Notes: generated by a model from the letters alone, not told the origin. A DNA stretch of 64,000 bases from Roseibium sediminis (GCF_008711325.1 NZ_VXDB01000001.1:186001-250000); one strand, 5' to 3'; positions 43,613 through 54,032 are shown, counted from the first letter of the stretch. Numbers and translations: made by a program.

Positions 43613-44791
43613 TCAGGCCGCTCTTGACAGCTGTGCCTTGGTCTGGGCGAAGGCCCAATCAAGCCAGTCGGTCAGCGCAGCAACATCCGAGGTTTCGACG
43701 GTTGCCCCGGTCCAGATGCGAAGGCCCGCAGGAGCATCGCGATAAGAGCCGATATCATAGGCAACGCCTTCTGCTTCCAGAAGGGATGCGAGCGACTTGG
43801 TAAAAGCTGCCTGCTCCGCGTCTGCAAGCGCGGTGATCTCGGGATCAGTCACCTTGAGGCATACAGAAGTGTTGGATCGCGTGGCAGGATCGACAGGCAG
43901 AAAGCCTGCCCAAGAAGAGGCTGCAACCCAGTCTTCGACCACTTTCAGGCTGGCGTCTGCCCGCGCCATCAAAGCTGGCAGGCCACCGATTGACTGCGCC
44001 CACTTCAGGGCATCGAGGTAGTCCTCAACGCAGAGCATCGAGGGCGTATTGATCGTCTCGCCCTTGAAGATGCCTTCAATCAACTTGCCGCCCTTGGTCA
44101 TCCGGAAGATCTTTGGCATAGGCCAGGCCGGTGTATGGCTTTCAAGCCGCTCGACGGCACGTGGACTGAGGATGATGACACCATGGCCTCCCTCCCCGCC
44201 AAGGACCTTCTGCCAGGAGAATGTGACCACATCCAGCTTTGCAAAATCCAGATTCTGCGCAAAGGCTGCAGAAGTCGCATCACAGATGGTCAGGCCCTGC
44301 CGGTCGGCAGGTATCCACTGCGCATCGGGAACCCGCACTCCGGACGTCGTCCCGTTCCAGGTGAAGACGACATCATGATCGAAGTTGACTGCGGAAAGGT
44401 CGGGAAGCTCGCCATAAGGGGCTTCAAACACTCGGGCGTCGCCAAGGCGCAGCTGCTTCACCACATCCGATACCCAGCCGGAGCCAAAGCTCTCCCAGGC
44501 CAGCATATCGACCGGGCGAGCACCGAGCAGCGACCAGAGCGCCATCTCGACCGCACCGGTGTCGGACGCGGGGACAATGCCGATGCGATAATCCGCCGGA
44601 ACATTCAGGACAGAGCGCGTGAGGTCAATAGCCTCGGCAAGCTTGCTCTTGCCAATCTTGGCGCGATGGGACCGACCAAGCGGCGCATCGGCGAGGCCCT
44701 GAAGGCTCCAGCCGGGACGTTTGGAACAAGGTCCGGACGAAAATTGGGGATTGGCCGGACGCACTGCCGGCTTCGAAAGACTTCCAGTCAT
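43613..44791 (-). CDS. serC: Phosphoserine aminotransferase
   Basis: Second step of serine synthesis and part of pyridoxal phosphate synthesis. The 392-residue fold type I enzyme has the PLP lysine Lys195 in [11 protein letters not shown]. It belongs to the alphaproteobacterial type that begins with [22 protein letters not shown]. The ATG at 44791 is preceded by AGAGGG at 7 bases, which is part of the leader RNA. serC and serA form an operon. Confidence 0.95.
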   Translation of the reverse strand: MTGSLSKPAVRPANPQFSSGPCSKRPGWSLQGLADAPLGRSHRAKIGKSKLAEAIDLTRSVLNVPADYRIGIVPASDTGAVEMALWSLLGARPVDMLAWESFGSGWVSDVVKQLRLGDARVFEAPYGELPDLSAVNFDHDVVFTWNGTTSGVRVPDAQWIPADRQGLTICDATSAAFAQNLDFAKLDVVTFSWQKVLGGEGGHGVIILSPRAVERLESHTPAWPMPKIFRMTKGGKLIEGIFKGETINTPSMLCVEDYLDALKWAQSIGGLPALMARADASLKVVEDWVAASSWAGFLPVDPATRSNTSVCLKVTDPEITALADAEQAAFTKSLASLLEAEGVAYDIGSYRDAPAGLRIWTGATVETSDVAALTDWLDWAFAQTKAQLSRAA

Positions 44792-44796
44792 GTAAC

Positions 44797-44850
44797 TACC
44801 CTCTCAGATAGGTGCCCCTCGTTGGGGAGGGGTGTCCCAACGTCAGGAAT
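44797..44850 (-). ncRNA. serC leader RNA motif with H-type pseudoknot
   Basis: Upstream of serC on the minus strand, CGTTGGG (44842-44836) pairs with CCCAACG (44826-44820), and the loop sequence CCCCTC (44832-44827) pairs with GAGGGG (44820-44815), giving an H-type pseudoknot. CTGAGAGGG with the ribosome-binding site follows. Position and sequence fit the serC motif described for alphaproteobacterial serC-serA operons. The ligand, if any, is unknown. Confidence 0.8.
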
Positions 44851-44891
44851 ATTGGGTAACGGACTGGTCGTCAATCGAAATGATGGCACAA

Positions 44892-44920
44892 AGAAAAAGG
44901 CCGACGAAACCGCCGGCCTT
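44892..44920 (-). terminator. Intrinsic terminator of the outer-membrane barrel gene
   Basis: A 10-base-pair stem (AAGGCCGGCG with CGTCGGCCTT on the minus strand, one G-U pair, 4-base loop), followed by TTTCTTTG. The G-U pair would be A-C on the other strand, so it works leftward. Confidence 0.88.
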
Positions 44921-44943
44921 TTCAAATACATGTATTGGCAGGA

Positions 44944-45780
44944 TCAGAAGTTGCTGCTGATCGGGCCTGACGGATAATACGCCGGGGTCGCTGCACCACC
45001 GCCAAATGTGTACCGCGCACCAAGGCGGAATTCGTGGGCGATGAGGTCGGTGTATTCGATCCGGGAATTCGGGCTGTTCGGAGTAATATTCTTTACAGTC
45101 TTGGCCGTACCCAGATCCTTGTAGCGATAGCCCGCATCAATGCTGAAATTGTTGGTCACAGCGTAGGACGCACCAGCCATCAAAGCCCACGCGAAATTCC
45201 ATTCGCTGTGAGAACCGTCAAATTCAGTTGTTTGAGTACCACCACCATGAAGCGGATTAACGGAAACCGTGTCACTGGTGTTCACCCATGCCGCACCGAT
45301 ACCAGCACCAACGTAAGGGGTGATGTTGTTCCAGGTTGTCAGGTCAATGTAACCGTTCAACATAACCGTCCAGACATCGATATCGGACGTTTCCTTGGAG
45401 AAACCGTCAACACAGCCACCACAGACAGCATAGCCTGTCACCTGTGCGGGTGTTTCATAATCAACAGTCACGTCAGTACGGAAATACTTGTTGAACTTGT
45501 AACCGACACCAACGCCGATCATCCAAGCATCATCCAAAGATTCACGTTCGAAACGCAGGTCCCGTGACAAGCCGTAGTCATTGAAACTACCGCTCGGCTC
45601 GCCATAAATCTTGTAGCCGATATCGCCACGCAAGTAGAGGCCGCCGCCACCAACAGCAACCGGTGCAGGTATTTCAGGCACGTGTTCGATGATCGGTGCC
45701 GGGAGATCGGCGGCCAGAGCCGCGGTTGACATGACCGCAGCAGCGCCAGCCAAAGACAATCTCTTTAAAAACATGTCCAT
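44944..45780 (-). CDS. Outer-membrane beta-barrel protein (Omp25/Omp31-like)
   Basis: A 278-residue protein. Residues 1-23 form a signal peptide (AAAVMSTAALAA), followed by DLPAPIIEHVPEI, the opening typical of rhizobial opacity-type barrels. Alternating beta strands end with HEFRLGARYTFGGG and a terminal Phe (SSNF), as in outer-membrane proteins. Two cysteines close together (YAVCGGCVD) lie in an outer loop. The 222-base upstream region contains two TTAACC motifs. Likely a small structural or porin-like barrel; function not known. Confidence 0.83.
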   Translation of the reverse strand: MDMFLKRLSLAGAAAVMSTAALAADLPAPIIEHVPEIPAPVAVGGGGLYLRGDIGYKIYGEPSGSFNDYGLSRDLRFERESLDDAWMIGVGVGYKFNKYFRTDVTVDYETPAQVTGYAVCGGCVDGFSKETSDIDVWTVMLNGYIDLTTWNNITPYVGAGIGAAWVNTSDTVSVNPLHGGGTQTTEFDGSHSEWNFAWALMAGASYAVTNNFSIDAGYRYKDLGTAKTVKNITPNSPNSRIEYTDLIAHEFRLGARYTFGGGAATPAYYPSGPISSNF

Positions 45781-45944
45781 GTCCTCGTCTTCAGTTCAAG
45801 CATCCGCATTTCAGCTGCGGTTCGCACTTGAGTCACTTTGGGATCATGGTGATAATTGATTAAGATGAACTTAACCCTGTTCTTTAACCGGTATTTTTTA
45901 CCTTAATGAAACCTTATCAAGGGCAATGTTCGTTTACGTTTACT

Positions 45945-45978
45945 AAAGAAAAAGGGCACGGAAGATACCCGTACCCTT
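45945..45978 (-). terminator. Intrinsic terminator of glmM
   Basis: On the minus strand AAGGGTACGG pairs with CCGTGCCCTT (one G-U pair, 7-base loop) and is followed by TTTCTTTAG. It lies 24 bases past the glmM stop. Confidence 0.85.
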
Positions 45979-46002
45979 GAAAACAGCAGTTTGGCAGATG
46001 GG

Positions 46003-47346
46003 TCAGGCAGCAGAATGCGCAACCACGCTGGAAATCTGGTCAACCACCTTGCGAACCAGCGCGGCATCATCGCCTTCAGCCATCACACGAATGAGCGGTT
46101 CGGTGCCAGACGCACGAATGACCAAACGCCCCTGCTTACCAAGACTTGCTTCTCCGTCCAAGATTGCAGATTTCACATCATCTCTCTCTAGGGGAGCTCC
46201 GCCATTGTATCTTACATTCTTCAGAATCTGAGGCACGGGATCGAAACGCTTGCAAACCTCCGAAACCGGTTTGTCCTGATCCTTGATGCAGGCAAGAACT
46301 TGTAGGGCGGCAATCAGACCATCGCCTGTGGTGGTAAAATCTGACAAGACGATGTGGCCAGACTGTTCTCCACCGACATTGAAGCCGTGTGAGCGCATAT
46401 GTTCAACGACATACCTGTCGCCAACCTTCGTACGCGCAAGCTCAAGCCCAAGGCCGCCGAGATAACGCTCAAGTCCCAGATTGGACATCACCGTCGCAAC
46501 AATGCCCTTTGCAGAAAGCCGTTCACTTGCCTGCCACGACTGCGCAATAACAGCCATCAACTGGTCACCATCAACAACGGTGCCGTTCTCATCAACAATG
46601 ATGACCCGATCCGCATCGCCATCGAGAGCAATCCCGATGTCGGCACGCACTTCCTGCACCTTGCGAGACAAAGTGTCAGGATAGGTCGAGCCGCACTCCT
46701 TGTTGATATTTGTTCCGTCCGGTGAAACCCCAAGCGTGATGACTTCGGCACCCAGTTCCCACAGCGCCTCCGGGGCCACTTTGTAGGCAGCCCCGTTGGC
46801 ACAATCGATCACAACGCGCAGACCTTCAAGATTCATGTCGCGCGGGAGGGTTCGCTTGGCAAACTCGACATAGCGATGCTGGGCACTGTCAATACGTTTG
46901 GCCCGTCCCAGTTCGGACGCGTCGGGCAATGAGGACGCCAGATCAGAATCAATCAGATCCTCGATTTGCAGTTCCATTGCGTCTGACAGTTTAAAGCCGT
47001 CGGGGCCAAAGAACTTGATGCCATTATCCTGAAACGGATTGTGGGACGCCGAAATCATAACACCGACATCGCAGCGCAAGGACCGGGTCAACATGGCAAC
47101 CGCAGGGGTCGGCATCGGGCCCAGAAGGAAGACATCCATGCCAACGGACGTGAAGCCCGCGACGAGGGCATTCTCAAGAGTATACCCCGAAAGGCGGGTG
47201 TCCTTGCCGATCACAACACGGTGTTTGTGACCACCATTCTTGAATGTGAGGCCAGCGGCCATCCCGACCTTCAGCGCCATTTCCGCAGTCATCGGTGCCA
47301 CATTGGCGCGGCCGCGAATGCCGTCGGTTCCGAAATATTTCCGCAT
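46003..47346 (-). CDS. glmM: Phosphoglucosamine mutase
   Basis: Interconverts glucosamine 6-phosphate and 1-phosphate for peptidoglycan and lipopolysaccharide. The 447-residue protein begins [12 protein letters not shown], has the phosphoserine loop [12 protein letters not shown] (Ser101) and the metal-binding DGDADR. ATG at 47346 is preferred to TTG 47349 because GGGTGAG is well spaced. It follows ftsH at 148 bases, with a hairpin between them, in the common order tilS-ftsH-glmM. Confidence 0.97.
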   Translation of the reverse strand: MRKYFGTDGIRGRANVAPMTAEMALKVGMAAGLTFKNGGHKHRVVIGKDTRLSGYTLENALVAGFTSVGMDVFLLGPMPTPAVAMLTRSLRCDVGVMISASHNPFQDNGIKFFGPDGFKLSDAMELQIEDLIDSDLASSLPDASELGRAKRIDSAQHRYVEFAKRTLPRDMNLEGLRVVIDCANGAAYKVAPEALWELGAEVITLGVSPDGTNINKECGSTYPDTLSRKVQEVRADIGIALDGDADRVIIVDENGTVVDGDQLMAVIAQSWQASERLSAKGIVATVMSNLGLERYLGGLGLELARTKVGDRYVVEHMRSHGFNVGGEQSGHIVLSDFTTTGDGLIAALQVLACIKDQDKPVSEVCKRFDPVPQILKNVRYNGGAPLERDDVKSAILDGEASLGKQGRLVIRASGTEPLIRVMAEGDDAALVRKVVDQISSVVAHSAA

Positions 47347-47439
47347 CAAAACTCACCCTTTGAATATCTTGGGGTCTTCATAAGCCCAGAACGCGCCATC
47401 GGCAGTTCAATTTTTGTGTTGTTCTGTAACTTTGAACAA

Positions 47440-47468
47440 TGAGAAACGCCCGACCGAAGGCCGGGCGT
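47440..47468 (-). terminator. Hairpin between ftsH and glmM
   Basis: On the minus strand ACGCCCGGCC pairs with GGTCGGGCGT (one G-U pair) and is followed by TTCTC. The T tract is short, so read-through into glmM is likely. Confidence 0.6.
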
Positions 47469-47494
47469 CATCAGTTTTGTGCAAGTGAGTTACC

Positions 47495-49414
47495 TCAAGC
47501 CTGTGGCTGAGGCTCCAATCCACCACTCGATTCATCACCGCCGCGCTTGATGCCGGTTTTCGGCACCGCCGACGCACGCCCTACCGGCTGATCGTCATCG
47601 GTTTCGCGCACAGGAGGCTTGCCATCGAGAAGGTTCTTGATCTCTTCACCTGACAAGGTCTCATATTCCAGCAGACCCTGGGCAATCGCGTGAAGCTGAT
47701 CTTCATGATCGGTCAAGATGCGTTCCGCGGTCTGATATCCCTGATCAACATAGGCCTTGATTTCCTCATCGATCATTTTCTGCGTAACGCCGGAGATATT
47801 CTGCTGACGCGCAACGGAATGGCCGAGGAATACCTCTTCCTGATTTTCCCCATAGGAAATCAGGCCGAGTTTATCGGACATGCCCCACTGGGTCACCATC
47901 GCGCGAGCCAGACGCGTGGCCATCTGGATGTCGCCAGATGCGCCTGACGTCACCTTTTCATAGCCAAAGATCTTTTCCTCGGCGACACGTCCACCCATAG
48001 CCACAGCCAGATCGGCATAACACTTTGCGCGCGTCAGTGAGACCTGATCCTTTTCGGGAAGGCGCATCACCATACCAAGTGCGCGACCGCGCGGAATGAT
48101 GGTGGCCTTGTGGATCGGATCGGAGGCTTCTTGGTGAAGCGCCACGAGCGCATGCCCAGCCTCATGATAGGCGGTCAGCTTCTTTTCTTCCTCGGTCATA
48201 ACCAGTGTGCGACGCTCCGCACCCATCATGACCTTGTCCTTGGCGTCTTCGAACTCGCTCATGGTCACAAGACGCTTGGAGCGACGTGCAGCAAGCAGAG
48301 CTGCCTCGTTCACCAGGTTCATCAGATCCGCGCCCGAGAAGCCCGGAGTGCCGCGAGCCAGTGTCTTGACATCGACATCGGGAGCCAGCGGAACTTTCCG
48401 CATGTGAACCTTGAGGATCTTTTCACGACCGGTGATGTCGGGATTTGGAACAACGATCTGACGGTCAAAACGGCCCGGGCGCAAAAGCGCAGGATCAAGC
48501 ACATCGGGACGGTTCGTTGCGGCGATGATGATGATGCCTTCGTTCGGCTCAAAACCATCCATTTCGACAAGCAACTGGTTCAAAGTCTGCTCGCGCTCAT
48601 CGTTACCACCGCCGAGACCGGCGCCACGATGACGTCCGACCGCGTCGATTTCGTCGATAAAGATAATGCACGGCGCGTTCTTCTTGGCCTGTTCGAACAT
48701 GTCGCGGACACGGCTGGCACCGACACCGACGAACATTTCAACGAAGTCGGAACCGGAAATCGTGAAGAACGGTACGTTCGCTTCGCCAGCCACCGCACGG
48801 GCAGTCAGCGTCTTACCGGTACCTGGAGGGCCAACGAGAAGAACACCACGCGGAATGCGGCCGCCAAGGCGCTGGAACTTTTGCGGGTCGCGCAGAAATT
48901 CCACGATTTCCTGCAGGTCTTCCTTGGCTTCATCAATGCCGGCAACATCTTCAAACGTGACACGGCCATGAGCCTCGGTCAGCATCTTTGCCTTTGACTT
49001 GCCAAATCCCATGGCCTTGCCACCAGAGCCCTGCATCTGCCGCATCACGAACAGCCAGATACCGAGGATGATCAGCATCGGGAACCAGGAGATCAGGGTA
49101 CCCAGCAGGGAAATGCCTTCGGTCTTAGGCCTTGCCTTGATCGAAACGTTCTTCTGGCGCAGCAGGTCGACATATTGTGCACCTTCCGGAGCATAGGTCT
49201 GGAACGCACCGCCACTCACAAAATGGCCACTGACCTGTTGTTCCTGAATGGTAACATCCCTGACATCCCCCTGCTCAACCCGATTCAGAAAATCGGAGAA
49301 CGGAATGTCGTTGGTCGCACCGGTCTGGGCCGGGCTTTGGAACAGCTGAAACAGGGCTATCAGCAATAGGGCAATAATCACCCACAATGCGAAATTGCGA
49401 AAATGTGCGTTCAT
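47495..49414 (-). CDS. ftsH: ATP-dependent zinc metalloprotease FtsH
   Basis: Membrane-bound AAA protease that degrades misfolded membrane proteins and short-lived regulators such as RpoH. The 639 residues have two membrane helices ([17 protein letters not shown] and [12 protein letters not shown]), Walker A GPPGTGKT (195-202), Walker B IIFIDEID, arginine fingers in RPGRFDR, and the zinc site HEAGH (417-421). ATG at 49414 has GAGGGAAAGAG upstream and matches the family start; the reading from 49510 adds 32 untypical residues. A sigma-32-like promoter lies just upstream. Confidence 0.97.
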   Translation of the reverse strand: MNAHFRNFALWVIIALLLIALFQLFQSPAQTGATNDIPFSDFLNRVEQGDVRDVTIQEQQVSGHFVSGGAFQTYAPEGAQYVDLLRQKNVSIKARPKTEGISLLGTLISWFPMLIILGIWLFVMRQMQGSGGKAMGFGKSKAKMLTEAHGRVTFEDVAGIDEAKEDLQEIVEFLRDPQKFQRLGGRIPRGVLLVGPPGTGKTLTARAVAGEANVPFFTISGSDFVEMFVGVGASRVRDMFEQAKKNAPCIIFIDEIDAVGRHRGAGLGGGNDEREQTLNQLLVEMDGFEPNEGIIIIAATNRPDVLDPALLRPGRFDRQIVVPNPDITGREKILKVHMRKVPLAPDVDVKTLARGTPGFSGADLMNLVNEAALLAARRSKRLVTMSEFEDAKDKVMMGAERRTLVMTEEEKKLTAYHEAGHALVALHQEASDPIHKATIIPRGRALGMVMRLPEKDQVSLTRAKCYADLAVAMGGRVAEEKIFGYEKVTSGASGDIQMATRLARAMVTQWGMSDKLGLISYGENQEEVFLGHSVARQQNISGVTQKMIDEEIKAYVDQGYQTAERILTDHEDQLHAIAQGLLEYETLSGEEIKNLLDGKPPVRETDDDQPVGRASAVPKTGIKRGGDESSGGLEPQPQA

Positions 49415-49445
49415 CTCTTTCCCTCGGCCAAGTCGGTTGGCCAGT

Positions 49446-49471
49446 ACTGGGGTTTCCACTTGTAAGCCAAG
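49446..49471 (-). promoter_or_regulatory. Sigma-32-like promoter of ftsH
   Basis: On the minus strand CTTGGCT (49471-49465), 12-base spacer, CCCCAGT (49452-49446). This is close to the E. coli heat-shock consensus CTTGAAA-N12-15-CCCCAT, and gives a start near 49439, about 25 bases before the ATG. Confidence 0.45.
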
Positions 49472-49651
49472 ATAGGTCGGCAGGATGGCGATGCCAAGGC
49501 GGTGCGCCATTCTTGTGCAGTTTCTTTGAGTTTTTTATTAAGATGGCGGTGTTTTTACCGGCCTTTCGAAAAAGGTCGGTGCATTTTTAAACTCTCGCCT
49601 CCCACCATTGTCTGAATAAACAGCGTGAACTTCCACGACAAATGACGTCGA

Positions 49652-50938
49652 TCAGCTGCGACGGATGCTGAACATACACGTGTCAAAGTCACGATTTTCA
49701 AAAAGTCCGGGCACGAAAATCAGGTTTCCCTCGCGCCACACGGCAGGTGAACGCGCAAAAGATGCTTTCGGCCATTTTCCCAGATTTTGCCAGAGATCCG
49801 GCGCTTTCGGGGCTTGTGACAATGAGCCAACAAAAAGTGCGCGCGCGTCGAGAAACTGCCCAGCCAGAGCCTGACATTCAAAGCGCTCGTCCCAAAGCAG
49901 AACGTCTTTCCCCGTCCAGTGGATGGTTTCCGGGCCACCGTCACGCCCTAGCTCGGCCCAAACGTGAATTGAACCATTGCTGAAATCCAGCACCGCACCG
50001 CCAAGAGTTTTCCGACCCGCTTTTTCTGAAAGGATCAGATCTTCAACTCTTTCAAGGCTGGCAAGGCGCGGCGGATACCCGGCCCCCGTTGCCATCACAA
50101 TTGCTTGAGCAAGGGTCCGCAATCGCATTTCCTGCGGCAGCTGCTGCCAAGCTGCCCGGTTGATGCGAAGCGGACCGGCTGGATGAACATCCACATGAGC
50201 AGCCCAGAAACCCTGCACCCAGTTTTCCAGTGCTTCCCGCGTCCGTCGCAGCCGCTTTGCAGTTTCTGCAAGGCCAGACGCATCCAGCCCCTCTGCCTCA
50301 AGAGCGGAAAGAAGTTTGCGAAGCCGCACTCGCTTGTAGGCAGTGTCCGAATTGCTCCGGTCTTCCTGCCAGATGATTCCTCGGTCCGACAGGGCCAGCT
50401 GAAGGGTATCCTTTCGAACCGACAAAAGCGGCCTGAGGATGTGAAGACCTTCCGGGCCATTGGGCTCTGAGTCCTTCATAGCCGCCAAGCCGAACAGGCC
50501 GCTCCCCCGTGTCAGTCGATCAAGAAAGGTTTCAACCTGATCATCCATATGATGGGCGAGCACCAGGACTTTTGCACCTGTTTCGCGCATGTGCCGGGCG
50601 ATCAACCGATATCGTGCTTGTCTGGCTGCTGCCTGGAGATTGGCGGACGGCTTTTCCCCACCCCATCGGAGAATACTGTGATCAAGGCCCAATCGGGCAC
50701 ACAAAGCCCCAACCTCTCGGGCCTCTTCGGCGCTTTCCACTCTAAGGCCGTGATCCACGGTGACGACAGATACTCGCCCACCCCAGTTGGCCCGTTTTCG
50801 CCATTCATCAAACAGCACCAGCAGCGCGGTAGAATCGGCACCACCGGAAACGCCTAAAGTGAGTGTGTCATATGCGCCCAGCGAACCCAAAAGAGTGTCG
50901 ACATCTTCAGGTGCGAGCGAAACGTCCCTGTCGATCAT
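49652..50938 (-). CDS. tilS: tRNA(Ile)-lysidine synthetase
   Basis: Modifies C34 of the CAU-anticodon isoleucine tRNA to lysidine so that it reads AUA. The 428-residue protein has the PP-loop SGGADST at 31-37, LAHHMDDQVETFL, and a moderately conserved C-terminal half (RINRAAWQQLPQEMRLRTLA). It begins 4 bases after cpoB and lies 237 bases before ftsH, in the usual tol-pal-tilS-ftsH order. Confidence 0.93.
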   Translation of the reverse strand: MIDRDVSLAPEDVDTLLGSLGAYDTLTLGVSGGADSTALLVLFDEWRKRANWGGRVSVVTVDHGLRVESAEEAREVGALCARLGLDHSILRWGGEKPSANLQAAARQARYRLIARHMRETGAKVLVLAHHMDDQVETFLDRLTRGSGLFGLAAMKDSEPNGPEGLHILRPLLSVRKDTLQLALSDRGIIWQEDRSNSDTAYKRVRLRKLLSALEAEGLDASGLAETAKRLRRTREALENWVQGFWAAHVDVHPAGPLRINRAAWQQLPQEMRLRTLAQAIVMATGAGYPPRLASLERVEDLILSEKAGRKTLGGAVLDFSNGSIHVWAELGRDGGPETIHWTGKDVLLWDERFECQALAGQFLDARALFVGSLSQAPKAPDLWQNLGKWPKASFARSPAVWREGNLIFVPGLFENRDFDTCMFSIRRS

Positions 50939-50942
50939 CGCC

Positions 50943-51875
50943 TCAAGCGCAATTCGCGAGGCGTTGCTCGTCCCGGGCCTGGAGAAGAAGTGCCGGAGCT
51001 GCGTTCGGATACTGGTTGATCAGCTGGGAAAAGGTCGCACAGGCCGCATCGGCCTCGCCCAAGCTTCTCAGGGAGACACCCAGTTTCAACAAGCTGTCAG
51101 CAGATTTGTTTGAATTCGGATGATCCGTGTAGGTCTTCAAGAATGCGTCTGCCGCATCCCGATAGTTTTTCTGCGCAAGCAGGCTTTCACCCAACCAGTA
51201 TTGCGCATTCGAGGTCAGTTGATGGGCCGGATAGTTGGCAAGAAAGGCGCGAAAGCCATTTTCGGCGCCGATATAATCACCATTCACGGCAAGACTGTAG
51301 GCTGCATCATAGTCGCTGCGCGGGTCTCCTGTCCCGATCAGTCCTGCGATCTGATCACCGCCTTGCGGCAAGGCTGCATCGGGAGGCGTGGTCTCCAGTT
51401 CGTTGCCGATACGCGACTGGACCTGACCATTGGCAAGAGCAGAAAGATCGATGGGGCCACCAGACGGTAGCCCCTCATTGGAATTTGCCTGGTCATACCC
51501 GCCGGTATTGGCCCAGTCTCCATCTCCCGATCCGCCAACCGGGAGGGTGCCAAGGCTCCCCTCTGGCCCCGGCAAGGTTCCTGCCCCGCCGGATGGCGCG
51601 GCATCAGAACGCTTCTGCGGTGCGCCACTTTCCAGTTGCTGGAAGCGATACTCATTGTCTTCCTGCATGCGCCGCATCTGTTCCTGCATTTCGCGCAGCT
51701 GGTAGGTCAATTGCTCGATATGCCCAGTCAGTGTCCGGATGCGTTCTTCCATTTCATTCAGACGCACGGCGGAATCGTCGTTCCGCTTTCCAAACAACTG
51801 CGCCTGGGAGGGCATGGAAGTCACCACGACCAGCATCGCAGCTACCCCCAAGACGAGCAGACGTGTTTTCCCCAT
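50943..51875 (-). CDS. cpoB: Tol-Pal system periplasmic protein CpoB (YbgF)
   Basis: A 310-residue periplasmic protein: signal peptide (ending SMPSQAQ), trimerising coiled coil (RLNEMEERIRTLTGHIEQL), a Gly/Pro-rich linker, and TPR-like repeats in the C-terminal half (DYDAAYSLAVNGDYIGAENG and later copies). CpoB coordinates peptidoglycan synthesis with Tol-driven constriction. ATG at 51875 follows GGAGGAAGGA directly; the longer reading has no support. It is separated from pal by a terminator-like hairpin. Confidence 0.93.
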   Translation of the reverse strand: MGKTRLLVLGVAAMLVVVTSMPSQAQLFGKRNDDSAVRLNEMEERIRTLTGHIEQLTYQLREMQEQMRRMQEDNEYRFQQLESGAPQKRSDAAPSGGAGTLPGPEGSLGTLPVGGSGDGDWANTGGYDQANSNEGLPSGGPIDLSALANGQVQSRIGNELETTPPDAALPQGGDQIAGLIGTGDPRSDYDAAYSLAVNGDYIGAENGFRAFLANYPAHQLTSNAQYWLGESLLAQKNYRDAADAFLKTYTDHPNSNKSADSLLKLGVSLRSLGEADAACATFSQLINQYPNAAPALLLQARDEQRLANCA

Positions 51876-51970
51876 TCCTTCCTCCGAGTTGCGGCAAATC
51901 CTTGCCGGCACGCGTGACAATCTAACCGATACCACAGGGCATCGCGAGTTCGGCCAAAATTTGGCGCTTG

Positions 51971-52005
51971 AACGAAAAAGGCCACCAGATCCAGATCCGG
52001 TGGCC
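51971..52005 (-). terminator. Terminator-like hairpin between pal and cpoB
   Basis: On the minus strand GGCCACCGGA pairs with TCTGGTGGCC (one G-U pair, 6-base loop including TCTGGA) and is followed by TTTTTCG. It lies 41 bases after the pal stop and 96 bases before cpoB. Confidence 0.85.
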
Positions 52006-52045
52006 GATTCCCGATTGAGGTTCGCCATCAGGCAAACCAGATCAT

Positions 52046-52549
52046 TTAGTTGGTCGCGTTGTTCAGCACCGTCACGGCACGGCGGTTCTGCGACCAGCAG
52101 CTGTCGTCGTTACAAACAGCGACCGGACGCTCCTTGCCATAGGAAATCGTCTTGATACGGCTGGCCGATACGCCCTGCGCAACGAGGTAGTCGCGGGCAG
52201 CATTGCCACGGCGCGCACCCAGAGCAAGGTTGTACTGACGCGTGCCACGCTCATCCGCATGACCTTCAACAGTCACGGTATATTGCGAATAACGGTTCAA
52301 CCACTGAACCTGCTTGTCGAGGGTCGCCCGCGCCTGGGAAGTCAGCGTCGACTGATCTTCCTCGAAATAGATACGGTCACCCACATTGACCACGAAGTCC
52401 TGCCCGGTTCCCGGGGTCACATTTCCGCCGGCGCCACCGCCAGCCAGTTCCGGCTTGGTCTGGGCACAGGCTGCCAGAACCATTACCATTGCAACGGCTG
52501 CGAACATCTTCACGCCGCGCGCCATTTCGCTCACACCCACCATATTCAT
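52046..52549 (-). CDS. pal: Peptidoglycan-associated lipoprotein Pal
   Basis: Outer-membrane lipoprotein of 167 residues. The signal ends in a lipobox LAAC with Cys28. The OmpA-like domain has the peptidoglycan-binding TVEGHADERGTRQYNLALG and GARRGNAARDYL. It binds peptidoglycan and TolB and moves to the division site. Start could be ATG 52549 or the internal ATG at residue 9; both give a lipoprotein signal. It follows tolB by 133 bases. Confidence 0.96.
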   Translation of the reverse strand: MNMVGVSEMARGVKMFAAVAMVMVLAACAQTKPELAGGGAGGNVTPGTGQDFVVNVGDRIYFEEDQSTLTSQARATLDKQVQWLNRYSQYTVTVEGHADERGTRQYNLALGARRGNAARDYLVAQGVSASRIKTISYGKERPVAVCNDDSCWSQNRRAVTVLNNATN

Positions 52550-52682
52550 CTCCTAAAGCCATCGCCCGCCCACCATGGTGAACGTTTCCTATCCAAATAC
52601 AGTTAAGGCGGCGTTGGCAAACTTGGTTAACGTTTCTATTCAGTGAGAAGACCGACAGAGGCATCCCTGCCGGATCTTCAAA

Positions 52683-54032
52683 TCAGTTGATCAGCGGTGA
52701 CCAGGACGGGTCGGATCCAAAAGCCGGAGTTGAAACCCGCTGCTCATTGTAGCCGGTCAGGTCGACTGTCCAGACCTGCGGTCCACCATTGGCACCTGGA
52801 GTGTCTCGGAAGAACACAAGGACACGGCCATTGGGCGCCCATGCCGGGCCTTCATTATGGTAGCCCTCGGTCAGGATGCGCTCACCCTTGCCATCCGGCT
52901 TCATGACACCAATCATGAATCGTCCCTGATGCATTTTGGTAAAGGCAATCAGGTCTCCGCGCGGCGACCAGACGGGAGTGGAATACCGACCCGGGCCAAA
53001 CGAGATCCGCTGGGCATTGCCACCATTTGCATCCATGACATACAGCTGCTGCGAGCCGCCACGGTCCGATTCAAACACGATCTTGCTTCCATCCGGCGCA
53101 TAGGACGGACTGGTGTCGATAGCCGCCGTGTTGGTCAGGCGTGTCGTCTGGCGCGAGCGCAGGTCCATCTTGAAGATGTTCGCATTACCACCCTGCTGCA
53201 AGCTCATCACAACACTTTGCCCGTCAGGCGAGAAGCGCGGCGCAAAGGTCATGCCCGGGAAGTTGCCGACAATCTCCCGCTGCCCTGTTTCGATGTTCAG
53301 GAGGTAAACGCTTGGATCAGCTCCCGAATAGGACATGTAGGTGATTTCCTGGCTCGTCGGCGAGAAGCGCGGCGTCAGAACGAGGTCGTCACCCCGGGTC
53401 AGGTAGCGAACATTGGCGCCGTCCTGATCCATGATCGCCAGTTTCTTGACCCGCTTGTCCTTGGGACCGGATTCATCGATGAACACGATGCGTGTGTCGA
53501 AATAACCCTTTTCGCCCGTCAGGCGCTCATAGATGGCGTCCGAAATGATATGGGCCAAGCGGCGCCAATTTTCCGGCGTGGTGAAGAACTGCTGACCGAG
53601 CATCTGCTCCGAGGCAAAGACGTCCCAAAGGCGGAACTCGGCCCGCAGCCGACCATCGGCCTGCTTGGAGACGGTGCCGCTGACGAGAGCCTGCGCCCCG
53701 ATCGTGCGCCAGTCGCCAAAGCGCGGCGTGGTGTTCACATCCATGTTCTTCTGGATGAAGCTGGCCGGGTCCAGCGGCTTGAACAATCCTGAACGCTTCA
53801 GATCCGCCGTGATGACCGCGATCATGTCGGATGCGAGCTTGGGGTCACTGCCCGAAGCTCCGAAATCCGGCAGGGCAATGGGAAGCGGCTCGATATTGCC
53901 CTGGGTAATATCGAGTTCGATCAGCGCCTTTGCCGGTAGTGATACCGAAACTGCCCCGGCGAGGGTCAGCAGCAAGAGGCAAGCGACACGAGCGGCCAAC
54001 TGCAAACCGCATGAACTGACTGTTGAACGCAT
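52683..54032 (-). CDS. tolB: Tol-Pal system beta-propeller protein TolB
   Basis: Periplasmic protein of 449 residues: signal peptide (LACLLLL-type core ending LPAKA), N-terminal TolB_N domain (about 30-160), then a six-bladed beta-propeller with repeated SPDG/SPTS motifs such as [13 protein letters not shown] and [11 protein letters not shown]. It binds Pal. ATG at 54032 has AAGGAG upstream; the earlier in-frame ATG at 54062 touches the tolA end and lacks a ribosome-binding site. Confidence 0.95.
   Translation of the reverse strand: MRSTVSSCGLQLAARVACLLLLTLAGAVSVSLPAKALIELDITQGNIEPLPIALPDFGASGSDPKLASDMIAVITADLKRSGLFKPLDPASFIQKNMDVNTTPRFGDWRTIGAQALVSGTVSKQADGRLRAEFRLWDVFASEQMLGQQFFTTPENWRRLAHIISDAIYERLTGEKGYFDTRIVFIDESGPKDKRVKKLAIMDQDGANVRYLTRGDDLVLTPRFSPTSQEITYMSYSGADPSVYLLNIETGQREIVGNFPGMTFAPRFSPDGQSVVMSLQQGGNANIFKMDLRSRQTTRLTNTAAIDTSPSYAPDGSKIVFESDRGGSQQLYVMDANGGNAQRISFGPGRYSTPVWSPRGDLIAFTKMHQGRFMIGVMKPDGKGERILTEGYHNEGPAWAPNGRVLVFFRDTPGANGGPQVWTVDLTGYNEQRVSTPAFGSDPSWSPLIN

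Noticed and set aside
49555..49590. Inverted repeat ACCGGCCTTT/AAAGGTCGGT upstream of ftsH as a terminator for tilS
   Set aside because: On the minus strand the stem has an A-C mismatch and is followed by A rather than T residues; direction and role stay unclear, so it was not listed.
52857..53792. Plus-strand open reading frame of 311 codons
   Set aside because: Antisense to tolB propeller repeats, which themselves are clearly coding.
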